From NCBI GenBank assembly GCA_013180625.2, contig SNVD02002577.1, forward strand, positions 620,001 to 684,000: a stretch of DNA of 64,000 nt, read 5' to 3'. The notes beneath the pieces were generated by a model. The model saw only the letters and a list, made by a program, of their open reading frames with translations, ran no database searches and had not been told where the DNA came from. Within the stretch, counting starts at the first letter, position 1, and every line of letters begins with the position of its first letter. A program made the translations under genes and the position numbers. Shown piece after piece: positions 51,601 to 64,000 of this stretch. Source of the DNA: Boswellia sacra. Lineage: Eukaryota; Streptophyta; Magnoliopsida; Sapindales; Burseraceae.

Positions 51601-51929
51601 TGAACTTGACCAAGATTCATAACTTTACTTCTGTTGCTCCAACACATAATTAAATTCAGTAAACTCATCTGCCATCTTCAATTCAGCTGAAGGGCTTTGA
51701 GTACGTCAAAGGTGTCATTTTGGATCCTCACCCCTTTGACATGGAAAGAGATTTGGTGACTGCCACATTGAAGAAGAAAAGAAATAAGTTACTCCAGTAT
51801 TACCAGGTAATAACAATTGCTCTTCTAGTCTTCAGCAATGATTGAGAACTTAACTGATTATCTAACATTCAACAGGTGCAAATCGATGAACTCTACAGAA
51901 AATTGGCTGTACCTGTAGGACAACGCTGA
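45616..51929 (+). CDS. LACS1: Long-chain acyl-CoA synthetase, LACS1-like, 19 exons
   Basis: Exons: 45616-45761, 46151-46214, 46304-46393, 46488-46544, 46654-46702, 47112-47188, 47298-47337, 47414-47508, 47993-48160, 48615-48725, 49039-49126, 49230-49296, 49440-49515, 49886-50003, 50794-51039, 51121-51260, 51342-51524, 51687-51806, 51876-51929. They join in frame to 662 residues, the usual LACS length. The enzyme activates long or very long fatty acids to acyl-CoA with ATP, at the ER, feeding cuticular wax, cutin or glycerolipids. Seen: P-loop YTSGTSGDPKG at 227-237, PLAHILDR, GYGLTET near 414-420, GWFHTGD ending at D499, and the C-terminal DRKKNLIKLSQGEY with the catalytic-lysine region. The first exon has the LACS PSVGPVYRNLL block. 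LACS1 is preferred over LACS4 because of its neighbours (SWC4, DUF724, DEAH helicase), which is inference. Intron 11 begins with GC. Intron 14 holds a solo LTR. Confidence 0.93.
47636..47676. repeat. (TTC)n microsatellite in a LACS intron
   Basis: About 40 bp of TTC/CTT repeat in the intron between exons 8 and 9. Confidence 0.88.
50303..50656. mobile_element. Solo LTR inside LACS intron 14
   Basis: A 354-bp block beginning TGATAGGATTTG and ending GGTCTATCA, flanked by the perfect 5-bp duplication GTTTT at 50298-50302 and 50657-50661. The ends form a TGATAG/CTATCA inverted repeat. This is the signature of an LTR (or short TRIM-type element) left after recombination. It lies in the 790-bp intron between 50003 and 50794, with the splice sites intact. 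Confidence 0.78.
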
Positions 51930-53679
51930 CCATGATATTTGGAGCATAATGTCAGTCAATAGTCAATGTGTCTGGAAAGGAGTTGTTTCTTGTTTCCTTG
52001 CTAAAAGACTTTTTTTTTTTTTTTAACATAAATAAAAGGCAGAAACAGCCCTTCTGGTTTTACGGCCCTTTTCTTTGCTGAATGACAAAACAAGGGTGCT
52101 ATTAATTGGGTTTGGTTTATTTATGGGAAGGAATTATAATTTCTTATATACAGATTTTGAAGACAAGTTTTCTGGGAATAATTGTTGAATGATTACTAAA
52201 TTAATAGTAATAATTAAAAATAGAAATATGAAAAAATGATCAAGTTGATGGGGTTATTTTAAAGTTTAACAAAAATCTTACCTTTTTTTTTTTTAATTGT
52301 TCAGCTAAGATACTATTCGATCTGATAGACACAAGCTTATAAAATCCCAGTCTCGCAAAATGTTTAGTGCTTTTAGTATAAATGTGAAACAAAGAATTTG
52401 AATAATCCCAAAAGAGTAATAACCGTAGATATAATATAATACATTTATTTGAATGCAAAGCAAACGAGCTCTCCGTGACTACGATCATACAGGGATACAA
52501 CTGACCAACTTTTCGTTTCGTTTTTGTTTTTCACTCCGTATTTGATACTGGCTATAAGTAGTCGATTATAAGCAGTGAAAAGTTAACGATCTAGCCCCCA
52601 TTTCAAGTACCTTTCTAAAATAGTCTCAACTTTTAAAAATTTTTATTAACCATTAAATGATCTCTTAATAATAACGACTATACTGTCCAGTTCAAAAATT
52701 AAACGATGTTATTTAACGATGATATATCCAAATTTGATGATACTATTTAATAACAATATATCTAATTCAATAATTCGATTCGATGGACATTTTAACAGTT
52801 TGCCAAGTGGGTTTGCTAACTCTTCGTCATGAATCATATAATGAAACCTAAAAATCCTTCCACAACTCTTCTTCAACTTTCGTTAATCTTTTCAACTTTC
52901 GTTAATCTTTTTTGGTATGAAACCCAAAATCTCACACCAAAACCCAACATCCCAATAATACCCAGAGTTCAATTCAAAAAACAATTTTCAAAAAGAAAAA
53001 ACCCAATCGAAACCGAATCCACATTTAACTTCGTTTCTTCTCTAAATCTTTGATGCCCATAGAAATTTTTAACCATGAACACTTATTATTGAGTAAAATA
53101 CATATATTATTTCCTCTATTAAAAGTAATTCAATCCGATTATACCCGACTTTCAACGAAAATATAAGAAGAGGAAAAAAGTGAAGGTCAAGCCAGTGAAA
53201 TTATCTTATAATTAAAATTTAATTATTGAGTCAAAATATCTTTGCAAGCGAAGAAATGGGAAGAAAGTGATCAGGTGAAGAGTAAGGACCAAGAGAGAGT
53301 GCAATTTAGGCCGTGGAAGTAGAGAGGGAGACAAGGAAGGTTGACGGAGCGTTGACGGCTATGAGATGTATTTTGAGTCATGGGTAATGTGGTAATTTTA
53401 TTTTATTGAGGGCAGATGGTAAAAACATTTTGGAGTGGCCGCTATTTTTCAAATGCCCCCTATGGGGCTACATCTGTGAATTTCCGAGATAACAAAATAG
53501 GATATGGTAATTATATTTTGTACGGATTGTGTCAACTCTGGATACAAATACTGGGAGAGTTGGTAATATTACTCAATTAAAAATGGACGTCATAGTCTTG
53601 TAATCAAATCTACGGGAATCATTTTGTTCCAAGTCAAAATCTACATGAGAGAGACGGTATCGTTCAATTCAACGGACAA
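51930..53679. other. 3' flank of the LACS gene and intergenic DNA
   Basis: The LACS 3' UTR, then AT-rich DNA with no gene. Loosely related inverted phrases near 52590 (TAGCCCCCATTT) and 53460 (AATGCCCCCTATGGGGCTA) may be remnants of a DNA transposon's ends, but the match is poor. Confidence 0.45.
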
Positions 53680-55081
53680 ATGCGGATGATGGTTGGTCTC
53701 TTACCTCGCCATTCATGGTTTGGCCGCTTCGCGTCTACTCTTGCAACAACTAATCTCAATTATGCGATCGACACTAATCTCCGATACGATCACCAAATCG
53801 ATGATCGGCACTCTGCATCACAAAGCATCGTTTCATGTAACAGAAAGATTTATGATTTGCTGCAGAATAGCCAAATTATTGAAGCCCAAAACCTGTTCGA
53901 TGAAATGCCCCAAAAAGACATAGTTTCGTATAACACCATTCTGTCAGGCTTAAACAAGGCCAAAGATCTACACGAAGTTTATCGAGTTTTCCTTGAAATG
54001 GAAAGAGCTGGTATAAAGCCTAATGAATGAATACACAATATCTATAATGCTTACCACAGTCTTGAACACGGTTTATAAGCTTTTGGTCCCTCAAATTCAT
54101 GCGCGTATTGTTTGTTTGGCGCTTAATGTAAGCGTGTTTGTTGGGTCAGCATTGATACAAGCATATGCAAATGTAGGAGACCGCGCGGGATTAAGTAAAG
54201 CGTTTGAGGAAATTTTGAATAAAGATGTTACTTCATGGAATGCGTTTGTTTCGGGTTACATGGAGTTGGGGTGCATGAAAGAGGCTCGAAAATCTTTCCA
54301 CACAATGCCACATAAGGATGTAGTTTCTTGGACTGCTTTGGTTAAGGGGTATATTAGGAATAAGTGGATTAATAAAGCTCTGTCTGTGTTTAATAAGATG
54401 TCTGAAAAGAATGTAATTTCATGGACTGCGATGATTAGTGGGTACGTGCGAAGTGAGAGATTCGTTGATGCAATGAGGCTGTTTCTATTGATGGTGAAAT
54501 CAGGAACAACGCCTAATAAGTTAAAGTATTCCAGCGTGTTGGATGCTTGTGCAGGGTGTTCTTCCCTTCGTTTGGGCCAGCAAGTTCATTCAAGTATTAT
54601 GAAGTCTAGTATTCCCCATGATGTGGTTTTGTCAACATCACTTGTTGATATGTATGCAAAATGTGGGGAGATAGAGGCAGCATTCTGTGTTTTTGAGTCC
54701 ATGCAGAGGAAGAATTTGGCATCATGGAGTTCAATGATAGGAGGTTATGCCAGGAATAGGTTTAGAAGAAGAGCGTTAGAGTTATTTGAGAGAATGATAA
54801 AAATTGGTGTCCAGCCTGATCAGGTTACATTTTTTTTCGTGTTATCTGCATGTGGGCATGAGGGATCAGTTATCTGCAGCCTGAATTCTAATCTCGGGGA
54901 GTTTGCTGCAGAGGGAATCTCCCAACTGAAAAAAGACCACCCAGGAGTGTATTCAATGGTCTTGAAGATTCATGGCAAAAACGGGATATGGAATACCGTT
55001 GTAAAGTTGAGGAAAATGATGAAGGAGAAGCGTGTTAGCAACCAGAAGGCAGGCAATGGGGTTGAATCACCTTTGGGTTGA
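53680..55081 (+). pseudogene. PLS-type pentatricopeptide repeat gene broken by a 4-bp duplication
   Basis: Intronless, as usual for PPR genes. Frame one (53680-54030) ends KPNE-stop; frame two (54023-55081) picks up at once with NEYTISIML, so the protein is continuous except for an extra 4 bp. The DNA reads AATGAATGAATAC at 54022-54034, a tandem AATG duplication. The N-terminus looks mitochondrial or plastid targeted (Arg/Ser, few acids). PPR units follow with typical phrases: KDVTSWNAFVSGYMELGCMK, KDVVSWTALVKGY, KNVISWTAMISGYVRSE, SSLVDMYAKCG-like (STSLVDMYAKCGE), KNLASWSSMIGGYARN. After ACGHEG the expected long stretch before the E-type motif is missing, and the tail (KNGIWNTVVKLRKMMKEK) resembles the end of an E domain. 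Such proteins act in organelle RNA processing; this copy is probably non-functional unless the 4 bp is an assembly error. Confidence 0.82.
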
Positions 55082-56391
55082 AGTGAGAAACCTTATAGTT
55101 TTATACTCACTGCAGTAATTCAACAGTGAAATTCCTGGCTAGACAAGCATTTGACATGATTTTCTTCCCATAATTTTTGAAGTGATAATCATGAGCATGA
55201 GAACGAGAATATTGCTGCAAAGGGGGATGAGGGGATATAATCTGTGTTATAGCGAAAACAATGCAAGAGATTAGTTGTGTTTACAGTCCAGAAATGTGTA
55301 TCCAGACATGGGAAAAGTTCAAGCTCCAAGATCCCATTATGCTTCTGTGGTACTATTCATGATTTGTAATTTTGTATGGAGCAGCCATCCTCTTCCGTAG
55401 ACATTACTTGCATGCTATGCTCTCACGAAGATTGCATAGTTCAGTTTCTCATTGCCGATCACATGTATGGAGTAAGCTGCTTCCTGAGGGCTTATTTGAA
55501 TCCCTATATATATATCTTCACATACAGGTGATAGCCACTAAGAACAAGAGTGGAATCCAGAGAAATCGGACATCTTACTGGAACTTTTGCGGCCAAAACC
55601 GAAAACTTATTTGTTGGTTTTGTATCGCAAAACTTGCTAAGTATCGACCTATGCAGAAAAGCTTAAGTAACTGCTTCCTATACAACAAGAACGGTTTTGG
55701 CCGAAGGCTATACAGTTTGGATTTCGTCATCTTGACATTGGTCTAGAGAGAATCAGCTGAACAATTCTGTGTTTCAACTTTCTTTTCCGATACAAACGAC
55801 TCCCAAAAGTAACTCTGCTCAGCCTTGGCGAGATCGCGCTATTTGCTTTACTCAAATTGTAATATAACATTGTTAAATGAAAAGAAATAATTTTTAAGTT
55901 AATTAAACAAAGATACTCAGCATTTCGATGCTCGCAGTTTCTTTTCTTTTTTAGTGGTGAAGTCCAGTGCGTAGTTTTATATCAACTTTCTCATCTAAAA
56001 GCTATATCTTACTTGAAATAAAAACTATAAACTGATATGATACACACAGCTAGAAATTATACCTTCAAAAGCAAATAAAAAATTCGTAGAAAGCAATACA
56101 TGAAATAATTTGAAACACTGAATGGAGCACAATCATACCCACAAATGATTAAAAGATTATGATGAATCTACGAAATCCGATAAAAAAGTTAAGCAGCTGA
56201 TTCAGATTCTCCGAACAAAATGACGGAGCAGCTGAGTCCGAACAAAATGACGGAACTCCCCGCTCTAGGGAATGATACATTGTTTTTCCAGCGTTCACAA
56301 TATGTAAATACGAAATAGTAATCGAAACAAGACCTCCTCATCTTGGAATATATTACTTCTACAGAAGCCAAGGATCTGATTGCTCCATAAT
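55082..56391. other. Intergenic / 3' flanks between the PPR gene and the DEAH helicase gene
   Basis: No supported gene. A 124-codon frame ending at 55746 lacks an ATG at its start and shows no domain. The right part is the 3' UTR of the minus-strand helicase and carries an 18-bp direct repeat (TCCGAACAAAATGACGGA at 56210-56227 and 56237-56254). Confidence 0.5.
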
Positions 56392-59919
<3,528 letters not shown>

Positions 59920-59960
59920 CCAAGCCCTAGAGAACCCGAGCCCAAATGTTTTGCTTCAGA

Positions 59961-59968
59961 AAACCCTA
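59961..59968. promoter_or_regulatory. telo-box in the leader of the DEAH helicase gene
   Basis: AAACCCTA on the plus strand (TAGGGTTT on the gene strand), about 42 bp upstream of the ATG. Confidence 0.5.
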
Positions 59969-61067
59969 GAACGCGTATACATACAACACAGGAAAACGGA
60001 GGCTAGGGCAAATGATGTTGGGGACTAGTTTAAAGAAAAGAGGGAGAGGAAGTTTCCAGATTTACTGATTTGTCCCCGTTTTCCTTCTTTATTATTTTGG
60101 GTTTTCGCAACTTCACTCCAGGCTCAACCGACAATTCAAAATCCGTACTGGGCCGATACTGGCCTGGTCTGATTACTTTTGGGCTCGCATATAGTGATTT
60201 AAAATTGGCCATTTGGGATTGAGGTCATATTCTGAGTCCAATGTAAGAATTTCATGCACGACATTTGCGGTGCTCACTTTTTTTCAGCGCTTGATGAAAT
60301 TTTTCATAAGAAAGATTTTGAAATTATTTTAAAAGAACAAGAAAAAAATCATATTAAAAAATTACTTCTCTGATTTATAAGAGGATACGAACAATCTGAT
60401 GATTAGATCATTTGTTAGAATAATATTATACCTATAATTTATTTATAATCAATTTATTTTAAAACATGAATTGACAAAATATTAGTGGATGGATTATCAT
60501 CATGTTATGTAATTTGATTTTTTTTTATTTTTTATTTATCTAATGATATTTTATAAACTTATATTATGAGAAGATGTGATTATAAATGAGTTATAGATGT
60601 AGCATTGCTCTTACGATTATTCAAACATGTATTATGATTAAAATTTAATATCTACTAATTATTATAATTTATTGCCATAACCTCCTAGTTTCAATGAATA
60701 ATCCATATATATATATATGGTATAAACCTATAATTTTTAAATTCATACCCTATTAAGTATCTTGATATTTCCAAAGAACAAATATATTGATATATTTATG
60801 AAAATACAATGAAAACAAATATTTTTGAGATATAAACAAAAAAATATTATTATTAAAACTTAATATTTAAAAGAGCATAAATCGTTTCATTTTTAAATTT
60901 TATTTATTTTATTAAAAGTTGTTCTGTTCCATGATTTGATGAGAAAAATAAAGTACAAAACATTTTTTTACTTATAATATCTATATATAGGCCAACAAAT
61001 ATGAATGCTACAAATCAATTCTAATTATGAGAGAGATGTATATATAAATAATTAATGAGTAATGCTA
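59969..61067. other. Helicase promoter and AT-rich intergenic DNA
   Basis: The first few hundred bases should contain the promoter of the minus-strand helicase. The rest is very AT-rich with no gene or repeat structure beyond short AT tracts. Confidence 0.5.
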
Positions 61068-61492
61068 TGTTGAACAAATTAGAGTACAATACTCTAATTT
61101 AGGAGCTAATGAACAAACAAAATAAATTGTTTGTATTATAGTCACACCAAATCTCACTACAACACTTCTTTTAATTTGAAGAAGAAGAACACCAAAATAA
61201 ACACTTAAAGGGAAGAATTAATATTTTCTTTGATCTAAGACTCATGAATCTTTAGAATTCTTAGATGCTTGGATACATAAAACTCAAACAAAGAGGGCTA
61301 TTTATAGTTTACAAGAAGTAACCATAGCCACACAAATGTAACTTACACCATATAAATAAGCTTTTAGTGCCAACTACACAAGTATAACTCAAACATTGAA
61401 CACCCACTAACTCACACAACATAAATAAATATTTAACACACATCATAAATTAGACTTGGAGAAAGGAATGGGATGGGGTTGCTTTCTTAACA
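61068..61492 (-). repeat. 3' LTR of the copia element
   Basis: On the minus strand it starts TGTTAAGAAAGC directly after the purine tract and ends TTTGTTCAACA, so the ends are TGTT...AACA; about 425 bp. The partner LTR is outside the window, so the length is inferred from the ends only. Confidence 0.65.
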
Positions 61493-63981
61493 CTCCCCCT
61501 CAACACCAGCTCCCATTCTTTTTACTTCATTAAGTTCACGTCTAAAGTTTTCGAACTTGCCTGAACTCAAACTTTTTGTGAGCAAATCTGCAACTTGATC
61601 ATCTGTCTTGATTTGCCTCAATTCAATTTCTTCTTGCAAAACCTTTTCTCTGATGAAGTGATATAGTGCACTTCCACATGCTTAGTTCTAGCATGAAAAA
61701 CTGGATTCTCTGCCAAACTAATTGCCGACTGATTATCACAATACAATGGAACTGTATAATCAACTGTTTGATGTAGATCATTCATTAACTGTATTAAACA
61801 TGTACTTTATTGAGCTGCCATTGCTGCTGCTCGGTATTCTGCTTCTATTGTTGACAAAGATACAGTTGGTTGTCTCTTACTACACCAAGAAATTGCTCTT
61901 GATCCAAAAGTAAACACATATCCAGTAGTTGATCTACGAGTGTCTTGATCTCCTGCATAGTCAGCATCACAATAGCCCACTAGCTTGCAATCTTCACCTT
62001 TCTTGTACAAAAGACCATAATCAATTGTACCCTTCACATATCTTAATATTCGTCGAACTGCTTCCAAATGAGACTTCTTTGGATTTTGCATGTATCGACT
62101 CATTATACCAACTCCATAAGAAATGTCAGGCCGAGTTAAGGTTAAATAGATGAGGCTACCGACCAACTGTTGATACATTTTTCCATCTTCCAAATCTTTT
62201 CCCTCATGTGCACACATCTTAGCATTTTGTTCCATTGGTGTTGAGATTGGCTTGCATTCAAGCATTCAAAACTTCTTCAACAAATCTCTGGAATATTTTT
62301 GTTGGCAAAGAAATATTCCTTCTTGTGAGCGATCAACCTCAAGACCAAGAAAGTGCTTGAGTTGTCCAAGTTCTTTCATCTGAAAACGGACTGACAAGTT
62401 CGCCTTTGTTTGATGAATTTCTAACTCATCATTCCTAGTAATGATTAGATCATCTACGTATACCAACACCACAGCTAGCTTTCCTCCATTATTTTTGACA
62501 AATAAGCTGGGATCTGCAGGTGTTACTGAATAGCCACCTTTGGTAAGAAACTCAGCAATCTTACCCTACCATGCCCTTGGTGCTTGTTTCAATCCATAGA
62601 GCGCCTTTCGCAGCTTACACACATATGTAGAATGATCTTGATTCTGATAACCCATTGGTTGAATCATATAAATCTCTCAATCTAACTCCCCATGCAAAAA
62701 GGCATTTTTCACATCCATTTGCCATAAGTTCCAATCTTTGTTGGCTGCAAGTGCTAGCAGGACATGTACAGTTGTAAGTTTTGCCACTGGACTAAACGTT
62801 TCATCATAATCTAGCCCATATTGTTGAGAGAACCCTCGCACAACCAATCTAGCCTTGTACCTTTCAATTGATCCATCTCGACGATGCTTTATCTTGTAAA
62901 CCCATTTACAAGATATAGGTTTAACATCTCTTGGTTTTGGCACTAGATCCCATGTCTGATTTTGCTCTAGTGATGTGACTTCTTCTTTCATAGCTTGAAT
63001 CCACTCAGATCTCTGATATGCTTCTTCAAAAGTCTCAAGCTCTTTTGCAACTATTTCTTCAGCTATGGCTGCATTGGCATATTTTGGATTTGGCTTTCGT
63101 ACTCTTGTTGACCTTCTAAGTTGTGATTGTGGAATTGATTCTTCCACTTCACCAGGTCTATTATCTTGTCTATACACACCAGTTTGCCAAGGATTCTGAG
63201 CTATATCTTGATTGTCATCATTATTATCGTATGGATCTTCATCTTTGTCTGAACTTGTTTGAATTTGGACAATATGCTCCATCATCTTCTGTTGTAACTT
63301 GTCTTTAAATTCTTTTGAATCTGATAACACCTATTTTTCTGAGGACCACCAAGAAGATGTTTCATCAAATACTACATCTCGTGATGTATAACACCTTCCA
63401 CTTGTAGGATCACAACATTTCCACCCTTTTCTTTGGCTATCGTACCCCACAAAGATATATCTAATTGCTTTCTTATCAAACTTGCTACGTAAATGATCAG
63501 GAACAAATACATAGCATACACATCCAAATACTCGAAAGTAGCTCACCGTAGGTTTCATGTCCCACAATTTTTCAAAGGGTGATATAGATCCTAACCTTGG
63601 TTGAGGCAGCTTATTGATCACATGAGCAGAGGTTCTCGTAGCTTCAGCCCAAAATCTTCCTGATACATTCTTTGCATGTAACATACTTCGACAAGTTTCC
63701 GCAAGATGTTGATTCTTTCTCTCAGCTACACCATTTTGTTGCGGTGTATTGGCACATGTATACTGATGATGTATTTGGCATTTTCGAAGGTATTGAGAAA
63801 ACTCGTCTGAGCTATACTCTCCTCCATTATCTGTACGCAAGTAACGAATCTTCTTTCCCACTTCTCTTTCAACTATCTCTTTGAATTCTTTAAACTTTGA
63901 GAATGTGTCAGATTTTTCTTTCATAAAGAAGACCCACACATATTTGGAGAAATCATCAATGAACGTCACCATATACCGCAT
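61486..63981 (-). pseudogene. Copia pol polyprotein (integrase - RT - RNase H), with in-frame stops
   Basis: One minus-strand frame runs from 63981 to about 61665. It is interrupted by stops at 63331-63333, 62674-62676, 62566-62568, 62266-62268 and 61807-61809. An apparent 2-bp insertion near 61660-61666 follows. Integrase core: DNGGEY with the later GVAERKN glutamate. Then [22 protein letters not shown] with YVDDLIIT and [15 protein letters not shown], and RNase H with YCDADYAGD and [10 protein letters not shown]. The tail reads like TKSLSSGKFENFRREL and ends at a TAA overlapping the first bases of the 3' LTR. The upstream end lies beyond the window. Several stops could come from C-to-T decay, but this is inference. 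Confidence 0.88.
61493..61501 (-). other. Polypurine tract of the copia element
   Basis: GAGGGGGAG on the minus strand, directly before the LTR start; the normal plus-strand priming site for copia elements. Confidence 0.7.
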
Positions 63982-64000
63982 TCCACTAATTGATGATTGT

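Larger units (their letters stand above)
61068..64000 (-). mobile_element. Ty1/copia LTR retrotransposon, 3' part, degenerate
   Basis: The minus strand carries, in order, integrase, reverse transcriptase and RNase H (the copia order), then a polypurine tract and a 3' LTR. The element continues past the window's right edge, so its 5' LTR, gag and protease are not seen. In-frame stops and a small insertion show that the copy is dead. Confidence 0.9.

Noticed and set aside
55588..55700. 12-bp inverted repeat CGGCCAAAACCG / CGGTTTTGGCCG
   Set aside because: Short arms about 90 bp apart with no flanking structure; could be chance.
55372..55746. 124-codon open frame after the PPR gene
   Set aside because: It starts with TTG, has no domain or homology that I recognise, and its composition is like the flanking non-coding DNA.

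Overview
This is a stretch of nuclear genome from a flowering plant, most likely a eudicot. The genes are split by many AT-rich introns with GT-AG borders. The protein families are plant-specific in form: gibberellin 2-oxidase, plastid NFU, DUF724/Agenet, PLS-type PPR and LACS. Intergenic DNA carries plant LTR retrotransposons, hAT- and Mutator-like elements and LINE relics. I cannot name the genus.

Layout. 1-6.6 kb: a three-exon gibberellin 2-oxidase gene on the minus strand (1952-4551) with its promoter. 6.6-13.9 kb: an old gag-only LTR retrotransposon on the minus strand (LTRs 6623-7281 and 13264-13945). It was invaded by a hAT-like element (8590-10753, 8-bp target duplication), which was itself invaded by a solo LTR (8628-10039, 5-bp target duplication). 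14-20 kb: gene-poor, with one broken coding-like fragment near 20 kb. 20.6-24.4 kb: SWC4/DMAP1, 16 exons, plus strand. 25.5-27.6 kb: a Mutator-like element with long terminal inverted repeats, ending about 0.2 kb before an INSIG-like membrane protein gene (27816-29059, plus). 29.7-31.6 kb: plastid NFU1-type iron-sulfur scaffold (minus), head to head with a DUF724/Agenet gene (32160-39257, plus). 41.6-43.5 kb: two LINE relics in opposite orientations. 45.6-51.9 kb: a 19-exon long-chain acyl-CoA synthetase gene (LACS1-like, plus) carrying a 354-bp solo LTR in one intron and a GC-AG intron. 53.7-55.1 kb: a PPR gene broken by a 4-bp duplication and apparently short in its C-terminal region. 56.4-59.9 kb: DEAH-box helicase PRP43/DHX15 type (minus). 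61.1-64.0 kb: the 3' part of a Ty1/copia element (minus), degenerate, running off the window edge.

The genes do not form one pathway. They are a mix of housekeeping functions (chromatin remodelling, splicing, plastid Fe-S assembly) and lipid or hormone metabolism. From memory, the order SWC4 - DUF724 - LACS1 - DEAH helicase matches the Arabidopsis interval At2g47210 to At2g47250, so the right two thirds looks like a conserved syntenic block. I see no convincing undescribed multi-gene system. The most notable items are the three-level transposon nest, the Mutator-like element at the INSIG-like promoter, the solo LTR in the LACS intron, the GC-AG intron and the 4-bp break in the PPR gene.
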